A stretch of DNA of 8,479 nt from Succinivibrionaceae bacterium (GTDB taxonomy: Bacteria > Pseudomonadota > Gammaproteobacteria > Enterobacterales > Succinivibrionaceae), in NCBI GenBank assembly GCA_003477345.1, contig DMTG01000121.1, forward strand, positions 1 to 8,479, given 5' to 3'. The notes beneath the pieces were generated by a model. It was not told the DNA's origin and searched no databases. It saw only the letters and a program-made list of their open reading frames with translations. Numbering within the stretch: position 1 is the stretch's first letter; each line of letters begins with the position of its first letter. This document shows, piece after piece, positions 1-6,517 of this stretch. The position numbers and the translations under genes are program-made.

Positions 1-467
1 AGGCAAATCCCCTGGCGCATTATGAAACCACCGGGCCTGAAATCTATGCTGATCTTGATGGCCATATTGACTATCTGGTAGCCGGAGCCGGCAGCGGCGG
101 TACTTATACAGGGGTAGTCAGATACTTAAAAGAGCAGAATCCTAAAATTCAGGGTGTTCTAGCAGATCCAGAAGGCTCTACCATGGGCGGAGGCGAGCAT
201 CACGACTACAACATAGAAGGAATCGGCAATGATTTTATTGCAGATACCATGGACATGTCGCTTGTCGATAAAGTGATCAAGGTAGGGGACAGCGCAGCCT
301 TCAGCGAAACCCGCTCTCTTGCAGGAAACGAAGGCGTAATAGCCGGGACTTCCTCGGGCGCGGCGCTGAGCGCGGCAAGAGCTCTGGTTGAGGGCGGCGC
401 TAAAGGAAATATTGTAGTGATTTTCCCTGACAGAGGAGACAGATACTTTTCAAAAGGACTGTTCTAA
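1..467 (+). CDS. PLP-dependent cysteine synthase / cystathionine beta-synthase family protein, 3' part (5' end outside window)
   Basis: The reading frame is open from base 3 to the TAA at 465-467 and gives about 154 C-terminal residues of a fold-type II PLP enzyme. The start lies upstream of the window. Visible landmarks are the N-P-x-A-H-Y-x-T-T-G-P-E-I stretch, the phosphate-binding loop GAGSGGT, and GTSSGAA, whose serine contacts the PLP pyridine nitrogen in this family. The end is IVVIFPDRGDRY...SKGLF. Such enzymes make cysteine from O-acetylserine and sulfide, or cystathionine from serine and homocysteine, in the cytoplasm. The DPEGS segment followed by YNIEGIGNDFI resembles CBS/MccA-type enzymes more than E. 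coli CysK, which has EPTDS there, so I give no symbol. cysK sits beside cysZ and ptsH in E. coli, so a sulfur gene here fits the neighbourhood, but this copy is on the opposite strand and about 4 kb from ptsI-crr. Confidence 0.9.
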   Translation, partial: ANPLAHYETTGPEIYADLDGHIDYLVAGAGSGGTYTGVVRYLKEQNPKIQGVLADPEGSTMGGGEHHDYNIEGIGNDFIADTMDMSLVDKVIKVGDSAAFSETRSLAGNEGVIAGTSSGAALSAARALVEGGAKGNIVVIFPDRGDRYFSKGLF

Positions 468-471
468 TGAC

Positions 472-498
472 AAAAATACAGCCACGCAGGTGGCTGTA
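472..498. terminator. Convergent hairpin terminator between the cysteine synthase gene and agp
   Basis: A perfect 9-bp stem, TACAGCCAC (477-485) paired with GTGGCTGTA (490-498), closes a GCAG tetraloop. On the minus strand the hairpin is followed by TTTTTG (the complement of 471-476), so it is a good intrinsic terminator for agp, whose stop lies 28 nt away. On the plus strand the 3' tract is poor in T, so termination of the cysteine synthase transcript may be weaker. Its start is 9 nt after that gene's stop. Confidence 0.75.
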
Positions 499-526
499 CT
501 GTAATTAAGACCGCTAAGAGGTTTGT

Positions 527-1849
527 CTAGGCGGCGTTTTGGTGTTCATCAGCGTCCTCTGGGAGATCGTCATAGGCGGAAATTGCCTTGTCAAAGCGCT
601 CTAACACATCTTCAAGCCTGTACAGACCATCGGCATTTTTCTCAAGTCCCTTGAGAAAAATCGGGTAACTTACAGGCTGAGTTTTGAGATCAAGTGAAGT
701 ACGCTCTCTTAACTGGGTAGTGCTCTGATATACGAGGTTCAGAGATACATACTCTTTGCCGTCTCTTCCAAGCCATTTTTCAATTGCCAGCTTTGATCCG
801 ATAGGAGTTTTCTTTTCAATGCTGTCAGGCAGGAGATAAGGCTCGTTTTCAAGCGCTGCAAGTACACTTCCTATGTTGGAGTCATGTCCGCAAAGAAAAG
901 CAAACTTGCGACCGTCAGTGGTAAGCTCTTTTCTGATTTCCTTAAGTAAAGGATGGGCTACGTTTACTGCTACCACAGGTGCAGTAAACAGTACATCAAT
1001 GTATACGTCCTTGATTCTTGAAATAAGCTCCCAGTCCTTTAAGGAAAGCTTATGGCCAAAGCCTGCCTTTAGAGGATCTTTCTCTTCATAGTACTGCAGG
1101 ATAAAGGCATCACTGGCTGAGGTGGCTGTCTTAAGCGACCCCTTCATTTTCGGCTCTTCATTCTGTTCCAGGATTATCTTGAGATCGTCATAGCGGAATT
1201 TGGTGAAGCCTTCCTTTCTGGCTTTCTCTGAATTTTTAAGATCCAGAGTGTTTTCAAGCACTCTGTAGGAATCCTTTAAATCCTCGCAGATGCCGGTAAA
1301 ACCTTTAGCGCCGCCCATAGCCTGAATCTGCTGCATGGCCTTTTCTTTGAAGGCCTCGCTGATGAAGGTCAGCTGCGGGCAGAACACCGGATCCATCTTG
1401 CTGGGGGCAAATTTATGTTCTACAGCAATATCGGCAACCGGCAGCATGCCGCTTACAAAGTAATGAGCAGTTGCTATGGTGCGCTGCGTGGAGTTTGCGT
1501 AAATCCTTACTTCTCCGTCTTTAGGCTGAGCATTTTCCTCAAAGAGACCTTCACTTTCAAAGTATTTTCTGAAGTACTGTCCCATCATGGTTTCAAGCTG
1601 TCCGCCGCGCAGCGACAGTTCACTTGGACCTGAGGTCCAGTTAAACCACTTGTGAGGAGTGATCTGCTCGAGATCAGAACCCTTATCTGACAGAGGGGAG
1701 CGAATATTATGACGGCTTAGGAGAACTGCCTCTTTTAAAAGATATTTGCTGTGAAATCCGTTGGTATCATTCACAGGCATCGCCTGAGATTCTCCGCTTG
1801 TGAGAAATAATGACAGGCATAAAGCCAGTACACCTTGTTTTAGCTGCAT
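527..1849 (-). CDS. agp: Periplasmic glucose-1-phosphatase-like histidine acid phosphatase
   Basis: This 440-residue protein is a histidine acid phosphatase that hydrolyses phosphate monoesters through a phosphohistidine intermediate. Residues 1-23 form a signal peptide (MQLKQG, a hydrophobic core, then SQA before MPVND), so it should act in the periplasm. The catalytic RHNIRSP motif is at 46-52 and the proton-donor HD is at 322-323 inside GHDSNIGS. Long stretches follow E. coli Agp: LEQ-TP-KW, the ANS-QRT-ATA segment near 119-128, MDP-F near 152, DAF-LQYYE near 247-255, and TPIG-K near 348-353. This points to glucose-1-phosphatase rather than phytase AppA, though the true substrate (glucose-1-phosphate or inositol phosphates) cannot be read off. 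The start ATG at 1849 has AAGGA about 10 nt upstream. The gene is monocistronic, convergent with the cysteine synthase gene and 223 nt downstream of ssb. The C-terminal tail is acidic (DDLPEDADEH) and probably disordered. Confidence 0.93.
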   Translation of the reverse strand: MQLKQGVLALCLSLFLTSGESQAMPVNDTNGFHSKYLLKEAVLLSRHNIRSPLSDKGSDLEQITPHKWFNWTSGPSELSLRGGQLETMMGQYFRKYFESEGLFEENAQPKDGEVRIYANSTQRTIATAHYFVSGMLPVADIAVEHKFAPSKMDPVFCPQLTFISEAFKEKAMQQIQAMGGAKGFTGICEDLKDSYRVLENTLDLKNSEKARKEGFTKFRYDDLKIILEQNEEPKMKGSLKTATSASDAFILQYYEEKDPLKAGFGHKLSLKDWELISRIKDVYIDVLFTAPVVAVNVAHPLLKEIRKELTTDGRKFAFLCGHDSNIGSVLAALENEPYLLPDSIEKKTPIGSKLAIEKWLGRDGKEYVSLNLVYQSTTQLRERTSLDLKTQPVSYPIFLKGLEKNADGLYRLEDVLERFDKAISAYDDLPEDADEHQNAA

Positions 1850-1978
1850 TTTATAAATTTCCTTATGTCAAGATTTATTGATTTACAGTACTAGAAAACA
1901 GTGAATAGTTATTAGTTAAAACTTTATCACTGAAGAGGAAGAATAGAATTTTTCCAGAAAGGAATTTCTAAAATTGGT

Positions 1979-2048
1979 AGAGCCGATCACAAGACTAATT
2001 TTCTCTGGATATCAGTAAGTCTGTAAGAGAAATCCTGCGATCGGCTCT
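1979..2048. repeat. 70-nt nested inverted repeat (structured element) downstream of ssb
   Basis: Outer arms AGAGCCGATC (1979-1988) and GATCGGCTCT (2039-2048) are a perfect 10-bp inverted repeat. Inside it lies a second perfect 7-bp stem, TTTCTCT (2000-2006) with AGAGAAA (2026-2032), leaving a 19-nt loop and unequal internal bulges of 11 and 6 nt. A competing inner pair, AGACT (1992-1996) with AGTCT (2018-2022), also exists. The element lies in the 223-nt gap between agp and ssb, 24 nt past the ssb stop. It could be a 3' UTR stability or terminator structure for ssb, a small RNA, or a short MITE/REP-like repeat. No clear T-tract directly follows on either strand, so it is not a textbook terminator. 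The rest of the gap (1850-1978) is AT-rich and presumably carries the agp promoter; I see no convincing -35/-10 pair there. Confidence 0.6.
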
Positions 2049-2072
2049 TAATACTGAAGGTTTTAGGCTTTT

Positions 2073-2630
2073 TTAAAAGGGAATGCCGTCGTCGGCTATG
2101 CCGTTAGGCTGGCTTTCCTGAAAATTTTCAGCAGCAGGCTGCGGATTTTGCGCGGCGGCATTTACCTCCTGCGCAGGAGCCGAATTCTTATAGGCCCCAT
2201 AAGTCTGTGCAGCGGCCGGAGGCGTATTAAGCGGAGCGCTGCTATTTTGAGTCTGCGGCGCATTAGCAGAATTTGTCGGCTGCCAGTTACTGCTGTCGGC
2301 GCCCTTTCTTGGCAGCAGCTGGATGTCGTCGGCTACTATTTCAACGATGGTTCTAGGTTTACCTTCCTTGTCATTGTAGCTTCGTGAGGTCAGTTTTCCT
2401 GAAAACAGTGCCTGACTTCCTTTATGCATATTCTGCTGGGCAAAATCCGCCAGGTATGACCAGGCAACAATTCTGAACCAGTAGGTTCTGTCTTTCTTGT
2501 TTCCGGTGCTGTCTGTATAGGGATCATCTACCGCAATGGATAGCGTTGCGGCAGTTTTGCCGGAAGAGGTTTTGCGAATCATTGGTTCATCGCCTAAAGT
2601 TCCAAAGACAGTCACCTGATTGAATTTCAT
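2073..2630 (-). CDS. ssb: Single-stranded DNA-binding protein
   Basis: This 185-residue protein has the SSB layout. An N-terminal OB fold covers about residues 1-108 (QVTVFGTLGDEP, TYWFRIVAW, KGSQALFSGKL, ADDIQLL). It is followed by a low-complexity linker rich in Ala, Gln, Asn and Pro, about 111-176. The acidic hydrophobic tip DDGIPF (180-185) matches E. coli DDDIPF, the docking site for replication and repair partners. W51 falls at the position of the DNA-stacking W54 of E. coli, and W57 stands where E. coli has F60. The protein should coat single-stranded DNA as a tetramer during replication, recombination and repair. The ATG at 2630 has a strong GGAGG Shine-Dalgarno 5 nt upstream. The gene stands alone, divergent from the MATE gene and not next to uvrA as in E. 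coli. The OB domain is rather divergent, so a second SSB elsewhere in the genome is possible. Confidence 0.95.
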   Translation of the reverse strand: MKFNQVTVFGTLGDEPMIRKTSSGKTAATLSIAVDDPYTDSTGNKKDRTYWFRIVAWSYLADFAQQNMHKGSQALFSGKLTSRSYNDKEGKPRTIVEIVADDIQLLPRKGADSSNWQPTNSANAPQTQNSSAPLNTPPAAAQTYGAYKNSAPAQEVNAAAQNPQPAAENFQESQPNGIADDGIPF

Positions 2631-2670
2631 TTTTGCCTCCAGAAAAAATTTTTCAGTATGTGAATTTATT

Positions 2671-2696
2671 CTATCTGCTTTTCAAAGTACAGATAG
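2671..2696. repeat. Inverted repeat overlapping the putative ssb promoter
   Basis: Perfect 7-bp arms, CTATCTG (2671-2677) and CAGATAG (2690-2696), are separated by 12 nt. The right arm overlaps the putative ssb -10 box and the left arm would fall just after the transcription start. It could be an operator or a 5' UTR hairpin in the ssb leader. It is not a LexA box: the CTG and CAG half-sites are 12 nt apart instead of 10, and the core is not TA-rich in the usual way. Confidence 0.4.
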
Positions 2697-2720
2697 TATA
2701 TACGATGTACAGGCCTACAA
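2693..2720 (-). promoter_or_regulatory. Candidate sigma-70 promoter of ssb
   Basis: Read on the minus strand, TTGTAG (2715-2720) and TACTAT (2693-2698) are 16 nt apart and resemble -35 and -10 boxes. Transcription would begin near 2686, giving a leader of about 56 nt before the ATG at 2630. This rests on consensus matching alone. The surrounding 235-nt gap between ssb and the MATE gene holds no gene that I can see. Confidence 0.35.
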
Positions 2721-2755
2721 AAATTATAAGAAGGTGAAATAAAAGTGGGCACCTG

Positions 2756-2784
2756 TGTTTAGTATAGATAATCATGCCTATAAT
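2756..2784 (+). promoter_or_regulatory. Candidate promoter of the MATE gene
   Basis: A perfect TATAAT is present at 2779-2784. Seventeen nt upstream, 2756-2761 reads TGTTTA, a weak -35. Transcription would start near 2791, leaving a leader of about 75 nt. That leader contains the short palindrome GTCAG-T-CTGAC (around 2813-2823). The 8-bp sequence ATGCCTAT (2774-2781), overlapping the -10, recurs inverted as ATAGGCAT at 2853-2860, just before the start codon. Confidence 0.4.
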
Positions 2785-2865
2785 AAATGCGGATATTCTT
2801 ATCGTTGTAACTGTCAGTCTGACTCGGATCACAGGCTTTATAGCTGTTATGAATAGGCATAATTT

Positions 2866-4242
2866 ATGTCAATAGTTTCTTTTTTAGAGCGTTCACGAAA
2901 CGTAGATATGCTGCATGGCACGCTTTGGGATAAGCTTTTAATCTTTTCTTTTCCTCTGGCCCTGACCACTATCCTTCAGCAGCTGTTCAACACGGCTGAT
3001 GTGGTTACTCTTGGCAATTTTGTCAGCGCAGAAGCGATGGCAGCCGTTGGCAACAACGTGCCGATTATCGGTCTGGTGGTGAATTTATTTGTCGGACTCT
3101 CGATAGGAACCAATGTAGTAGTCGCCAGATACATAGGCATGGGCGATCCTAAAAAGGCCAACGATGCGGTGCACGTATCGATCCTGCTGGCGGTTCTTGT
3201 TGGTATTCTGGTCGCCCTGGCAGGAGAGTTTTTCTGTGAGGAGATCATAGAACTTATGGAGGTTCCTGATAATGTAAAACAGGAAACCTCAAGCTATATG
3301 CGCTACTTCTTTATAGGTATCCCTTTCATATCCATAAACAATTTTGAAGCTGCGCTGTTCAGAGCCAAAGGCGACACGGTATCTCCGCTGCTGGCCCTGT
3401 TCTGGGCAAGTCTTGTAAATATCGCAGGCAATCTTCTGTCAGTACTGGTTCTGGACGCAGGTATTGAAGGTGTGGCGGTTTCTACCACAATAGCCAATGG
3501 CGTATGTTCTCTATATCTGTTTTATCTGCTCAGAAAAGACAGGAATATTCTGCATGTCACAATAGGCCGTCTGTTTTATCTTGATACCAAGAAGGCCTGG
3601 GCGATTATTGCCATAGGACTGCCTTCAAGTCTGCAGTTTATGGTGTTTTCCTTATCAAATCTGGTGATTCAGTCAGCTATAAATTCCTTAGGCTCTGATA
3701 CCATGGCAGCCTCGGTTGCGGCCTTTACCATAGAAATCAATATTTATGCCGTGGTTAATGCGTTCGGACTGGCTTTGACTACTTTCATAGGTCAGAACTA
3801 TGGCGCGGGCAATCTGGAGCGCTGCAGACGGGTTTTCTGGGTGGATATCAGGCTTAATATGCTGATAACCGTGATAATTACTCTCTTAACCGTTATCTTT
3901 GCAAGAAATCTTCTAGGAGAGTTTACGGACAGTGAGACTGTGATAGCCATCGGCATGACGCGTATTCTTTACGTTGCGGCACCTCAGCCTATCGGAGTGA
4001 TTATGGAAAGTCTGGCTGCCGCCATGCGAGGCTACGGCTATTCTCTGCCTCCTGCTCTGGCAAGCCTGATCGTAGTCTGCGGAGTAAGACTTCTCTGGGT
4101 ATATACGGAATTTCAGCAGTGGCATACCTTTGAAGCTCTGATGGTAATCTATCCTGTAAGCTGGATTTTAAATGTACTCTTTCTTACTGTGCTGTATATT
4201 TTTCAGCAGAAGAGCATCAGACAGAAATCCGGCGGTATCTGA
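2866..4242 (+). CDS. MATE-family multidrug/toxin efflux transporter
   Basis: This 458-residue, strongly hydrophobic inner-membrane protein has the profile of a MATE transporter, with about twelve membrane segments in two related halves. After a short hydrophilic N-terminus, the first half opens with LWDKLLIFSFPLALTTILQQ and LFNTADVVTLGNFV, characteristic of MATE helix 1. Next come EAMAAVGNN and GTNVVVARYIGMGDPKKA, the conserved cytoplasmic loop. The second half repeats the pattern: GLPSSLQFMVFSLSNLVIQS, TMAASVAAFTIEI and TFIGQNYGAGNLERCRRVFW. MATE proteins export cationic drugs, toxins or metabolites using a Na+ or H+ gradient. The substrate cannot be told here and I do not assign norM, dinF or mepA. 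The ATG at 2866 has only a weak AGG about 9 nt upstream, and no better start is visible; an internal ATG at 2908 lacks any Shine-Dalgarno. The gene is divergent from ssb and convergent with crr. Confidence 0.93.
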   Translation: MSIVSFLERSRNVDMLHGTLWDKLLIFSFPLALTTILQQLFNTADVVTLGNFVSAEAMAAVGNNVPIIGLVVNLFVGLSIGTNVVVARYIGMGDPKKANDAVHVSILLAVLVGILVALAGEFFCEEIIELMEVPDNVKQETSSYMRYFFIGIPFISINNFEAALFRAKGDTVSPLLALFWASLVNIAGNLLSVLVLDAGIEGVAVSTTIANGVCSLYLFYLLRKDRNILHVTIGRLFYLDTKKAWAIIAIGLPSSLQFMVFSLSNLVIQSAINSLGSDTMAASVAAFTIEINIYAVVNAFGLALTTFIGQNYGAGNLERCRRVFWVDIRLNMLITVIITLLTVIFARNLLGEFTDSETVIAIGMTRILYVAAPQPIGVIMESLAAAMRGYGYSLPPALASLIVVCGVRLLWVYTEFQQWHTFEALMVIYPVSWILNVLFLTVLYIFQQKSIRQKSGGI

Positions 4243-4257
4243 AGTAAGTCTGATTCC

Positions 4258-4287
4258 AAAAAAAGCCTGCCTTTTGTTATGGCAGGC
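4258..4287 (-). terminator. Intrinsic terminator of the cysZ-ptsI-crr operon
   Basis: On the minus strand GCCTGCC (4281-4287) pairs with GGCAGGC (4265-4271) across a 9-nt loop and is followed at once by seven T residues (the complement of 4258-4264). It begins 10 nt after the crr stop codon. This is a textbook Rho-independent terminator. It also lies 15 nt beyond the MATE stop, but on the plus strand no T-tract follows, so its main client is crr. Confidence 0.85.
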
Positions 4288-4297
4288 AGCTCTGCCT

Positions 4298-4840
4298 TCA
4301 CTCGGCATGTCCCTCTGAGTCGAGCTCAACCCAGACACACTGGGTTTGGCCTGCAGTGGCCTGTCCGCTGGCGGCTGTGACTTTTGCTATATTGGCAGAA
4401 CTTTTTATGACAATGACTGATACAACATTGGAACTTAGGGTTTTGCTGACGGTTGCCATATCAAAACTCAGTACTGTCTCGCCTGTCTTTACTTCATCGC
4501 CAACCTTCTTGTGGGCAGTGAAGCCTTCACCGACATAACGTCTGGATCCAAGTCCGCAGGTGATATAAATTTCGATTCCGTTTACAGAACGAATAGCAAA
4601 GCCATTATTAGAACTTATCAGGCGGGTTATGATGCCTTCGCAGGGCGCTAGAATCTGATTATTGTCAGGAATAAAGGCAATACCGTCACCTATGAGCTTT
4701 TCTGAAATAACTACGTTGGGCACTTCCTTTAATGGCAGAATCGTCCCGTTGACCGGAGCGCGCAGTATAAGATCTGCGTCGATGCTCTCTGGCTTTATTG
4801 CGGCAGGCGAAATTTTAAATAATTTTGAAAAAAAAGACAT
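4298..4840 (-). CDS. crr: EIIA-Glc (Crr) homologue lacking both active-site histidines
   Basis: This 180-residue protein (E. coli Crr has 169) is clearly of the glucose-type EIIA family. An amphipathic N-terminus (MSFFSKLFKIS) is followed by the beta-sandwich with APVNGTILPL (28-37), PNVVISEKLIGDGIAF (41-56), APCEGII (65-71), GEGF (104-107) and VGDEVKTGETVLSFD (113-127). In E. coli the active site is NHAF and VHFG (H75, and H90 which carries the phosphate). Here the same places read NNGF and ITCG, so H75 is Asn79 (codon 4604-4606) and H90 is Thr94 (codon 4559-4561), with Cys95 next to it. As a PTS phosphocarrier it should therefore be inactive. It could still bind partners of unphosphorylated EIIA-Glc, such as permeases in inducer exclusion, but that is inference. 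Its ATG follows the ptsI TAA with no gap, implying translational coupling, and a strong terminator closes the operon. Confidence 0.9.
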   Translation of the reverse strand: MSFFSKLFKISPAAIKPESIDADLILRAPVNGTILPLKEVPNVVISEKLIGDGIAFIPDNNQILAPCEGIITRLISSNNGFAIRSVNGIEIYITCGLGSRRYVGEGFTAHKKVGDEVKTGETVLSFDMATVSKTLSSNVVSVIVIKSSANIAKVTAASGQATAGQTQCVWVELDSEGHAE

Positions 4841-6517
4841 TTATTCTATTTCTTCTCTGAGATTAAGGTTATTTATAATGGCGTTTAATTCTTTTCCGGT
4901 AAAGGACTGCATTACTTTATCATAAAGAGCCCGGTCAAACTCCGGTTTTATATCCTCTATATTAAGTCTTTCCACTGCACTTCTTAATTTATAGATCTGA
5001 TATGAGGCCACTGTTATGTAGGTAGCTCCCATCCTGTAGAAAAAAGGAACCAGTTCTATTCTGGAGGCATATCTGCCAGCGATCCCTACTGGTACACCGG
5101 CATCGTGGGCCGCCTTGGCTGCCATGACAATCATTTTGGCTAAGGCAGGAGTAAAGGCGACATCAGATTCCCTTGGTGCTGCTGCGTAGTCGGCAAGAGA
5201 ACTGGTGCCAATTATAAAGCGGGAGCACTGGTTGGCAAAGGCGGTGGCAGACAGCACGGCAGCCGGGGTTTCTATCATGAGGGCGGTTTCATAAGGAGAA
5301 ATTCTGCAGCCCTCTTCTATAAGCTCCTTCTGGCACTGCTCTATCAGCATATTAAGATACTTGCTTTCAGAGAGTCTGGTAACCAGCGGCAGCACAATGG
5401 AAATCCTGTGATCTGGGCAGGCTTTGAGCAGTGCTCTGATTTCTCTTTTTAAAAGTCTCGTTCCTACGCAGGCTCCGTAGCCTTTGAGCGGAGTGTCTTC
5501 ATCTACCTGTACAGGGTAGAGCGGTTTTTTATCTCCTGCAAAGTCAAAGGTTCTGGCAGCAATCGGAGCATCCTTGTCAATATTGCAGAAGATATCTCGA
5601 AAGACGCGTGTCATTTCATCTTCCGCAGGCTCATGATCGCTGGACAGGAAGAGAAATTCAGATCTCAGCAGACCAAGCCCGTGCTCTCTTATGATCCGGT
5701 TGGAGCCTATTTTTCTGTCAGTGCCTACGGAGCAGGCAATGGTTATGTTTAGCAGCGAATCGTCGAAAACCTCGCTGTTGAGATCTATTTTTTCAGAAAT
5801 GATTTCGGTGGTGGCTTCCGGCGGATCTACTATCACAACGCCGTTGTTGGCATCGACAATCAGGGGAGAGCCGTTCTTGATGGCGGCGGTTACCCCGCTT
5901 ACTCCGAATACGGATGGGATGTTCAGTTCTTTTATGACCGTAGCCAGATGCCCGGACGGACTGCCTGATTCTAAGATGAGCGCGCTGATAAGATCTACTC
6001 TTAAAGACAGAAACTGAGCCGGGGTAAGATCTTTTGCGACAATGATGCATTCTTTTTCCAGAACCGGCAGATCAACAGTCAGCTGCTCGCTTCTTGAAAG
6101 CGTGTATATAAACTCTCTTACAATATTTCTAAGTTCTCTGTTGTCGCTTTCCGATTCAGGATCTTCTCTTCCTGAAAAGAATTTTGCCAGATTCTGCTGC
6201 AGCACCATTCTGGCAGCCATTACTGCACTGTTCCCCTTATTTATATTGTCTATCACCTCTTCAACGTTATGCTGGTTGCTGATAAAACCGGCTGCGGCAT
6301 CGAAGATATCGCGATCTTTGACCTGAGAGGGACTGCAGATCCGCTGCAGTCTTTCTGCAAATTCTTCAGAACGCTTCAGGAAGCGGGCGATTTCTGCATC
6401 GGCATCCATACTGGCAGTTTCCAGATGGTCAAGGTTATCCTCGTCGCTGTGGCTTATTACTAAGGTTTTTCCGGTAGCAATGCCTTCTGAGATTGCAATT
6501 CCTGACAAAGTAAACAT
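4841..6517 (-). CDS. ptsI: PTS Enzyme I homologue with degenerate PEP-binding site
   Basis: Enzyme I normally moves phosphate from PEP to HPr in the cytoplasm. From the ATG at 6517 (GAGGA Shine-Dalgarno 7 nt upstream) the protein has 558 residues against 575 in E. coli, and its N-terminus SGIAISEGIATGK fits the family. An in-frame GTG at 6583 would add 22 residues that have no family counterpart. The phosphorylatable His is kept as H190 (codon 5948-5950), but in GSPSGH instead of GGRTSH. In the PEP domain R285 (GLLRSEF), R322 (ARTFDFAGDK) and E416 (MIETPAA) survive, matching E. coli R296, R332 and E431. The N454-D455 pair (GTND) is Ser439-Ser440 (GTSS), and catalytic C502 (GMCGE) is Ala480 (GIAGR). 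The segment between these two motifs is about 7 residues shorter, and R358 appears to be Gly. The HPr-docking helices are also poorly conserved. PEP-dependent autophosphorylation is therefore doubtful. cysZ lies 92 nt upstream and crr abuts directly; ptsH is absent. Confidence 0.9.
   Translation of the reverse strand: MFTLSGIAISEGIATGKTLVISHSDEDNLDHLETASMDADAEIARFLKRSEEFAERLQRICSPSQVKDRDIFDAAAGFISNQHNVEEVIDNINKGNSAVMAARMVLQQNLAKFFSGREDPESESDNRELRNIVREFIYTLSRSEQLTVDLPVLEKECIIVAKDLTPAQFLSLRVDLISALILESGSPSGHLATVIKELNIPSVFGVSGVTAAIKNGSPLIVDANNGVVIVDPPEATTEIISEKIDLNSEVFDDSLLNITIACSVGTDRKIGSNRIIREHGLGLLRSEFLFLSSDHEPAEDEMTRVFRDIFCNIDKDAPIAARTFDFAGDKKPLYPVQVDEDTPLKGYGACVGTRLLKREIRALLKACPDHRISIVLPLVTRLSESKYLNMLIEQCQKELIEEGCRISPYETALMIETPAAVLSATAFANQCSRFIIGTSSLADYAAAPRESDVAFTPALAKMIVMAAKAAHDAGVPVGIAGRYASRIELVPFFYRMGATYITVASYQIYKLRSAVERLNIEDIKPEFDRALYDKVMQSFTGKELNAIINNLNLREEIE

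Noticed and set aside
1979..2048. Insertion-sequence remnant or tRNA-like gene
   Set aside because: No transposase fragment, no clear target duplication and no cloverleaf; only nested stems are seen.
2148..2387. Open frame antisense to the ssb linker
   Set aside because: It arises from the biased codons of the Ala/Gln-rich linker; it is Arg/Ser-rich with no domain.
2671..2696. LexA (SOS) box upstream of ssb
   Set aside because: The CTG and CAG half-sites are 12 nt apart, not 10, and the core does not match the TA-rich consensus.
2732..2754. AGGTG...CACCT hairpin as a terminator
   Set aside because: The stem is only 5 bp with a 13-nt loop and no gene ends into it.
5691..6463. Plus-strand and alternative-frame open stretches of 64-108 codons inside ptsI
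   Set aside because: They are antisense or out-of-frame to a clearly homologous gene, lack a ribosome-binding site and show no recognisable domain.
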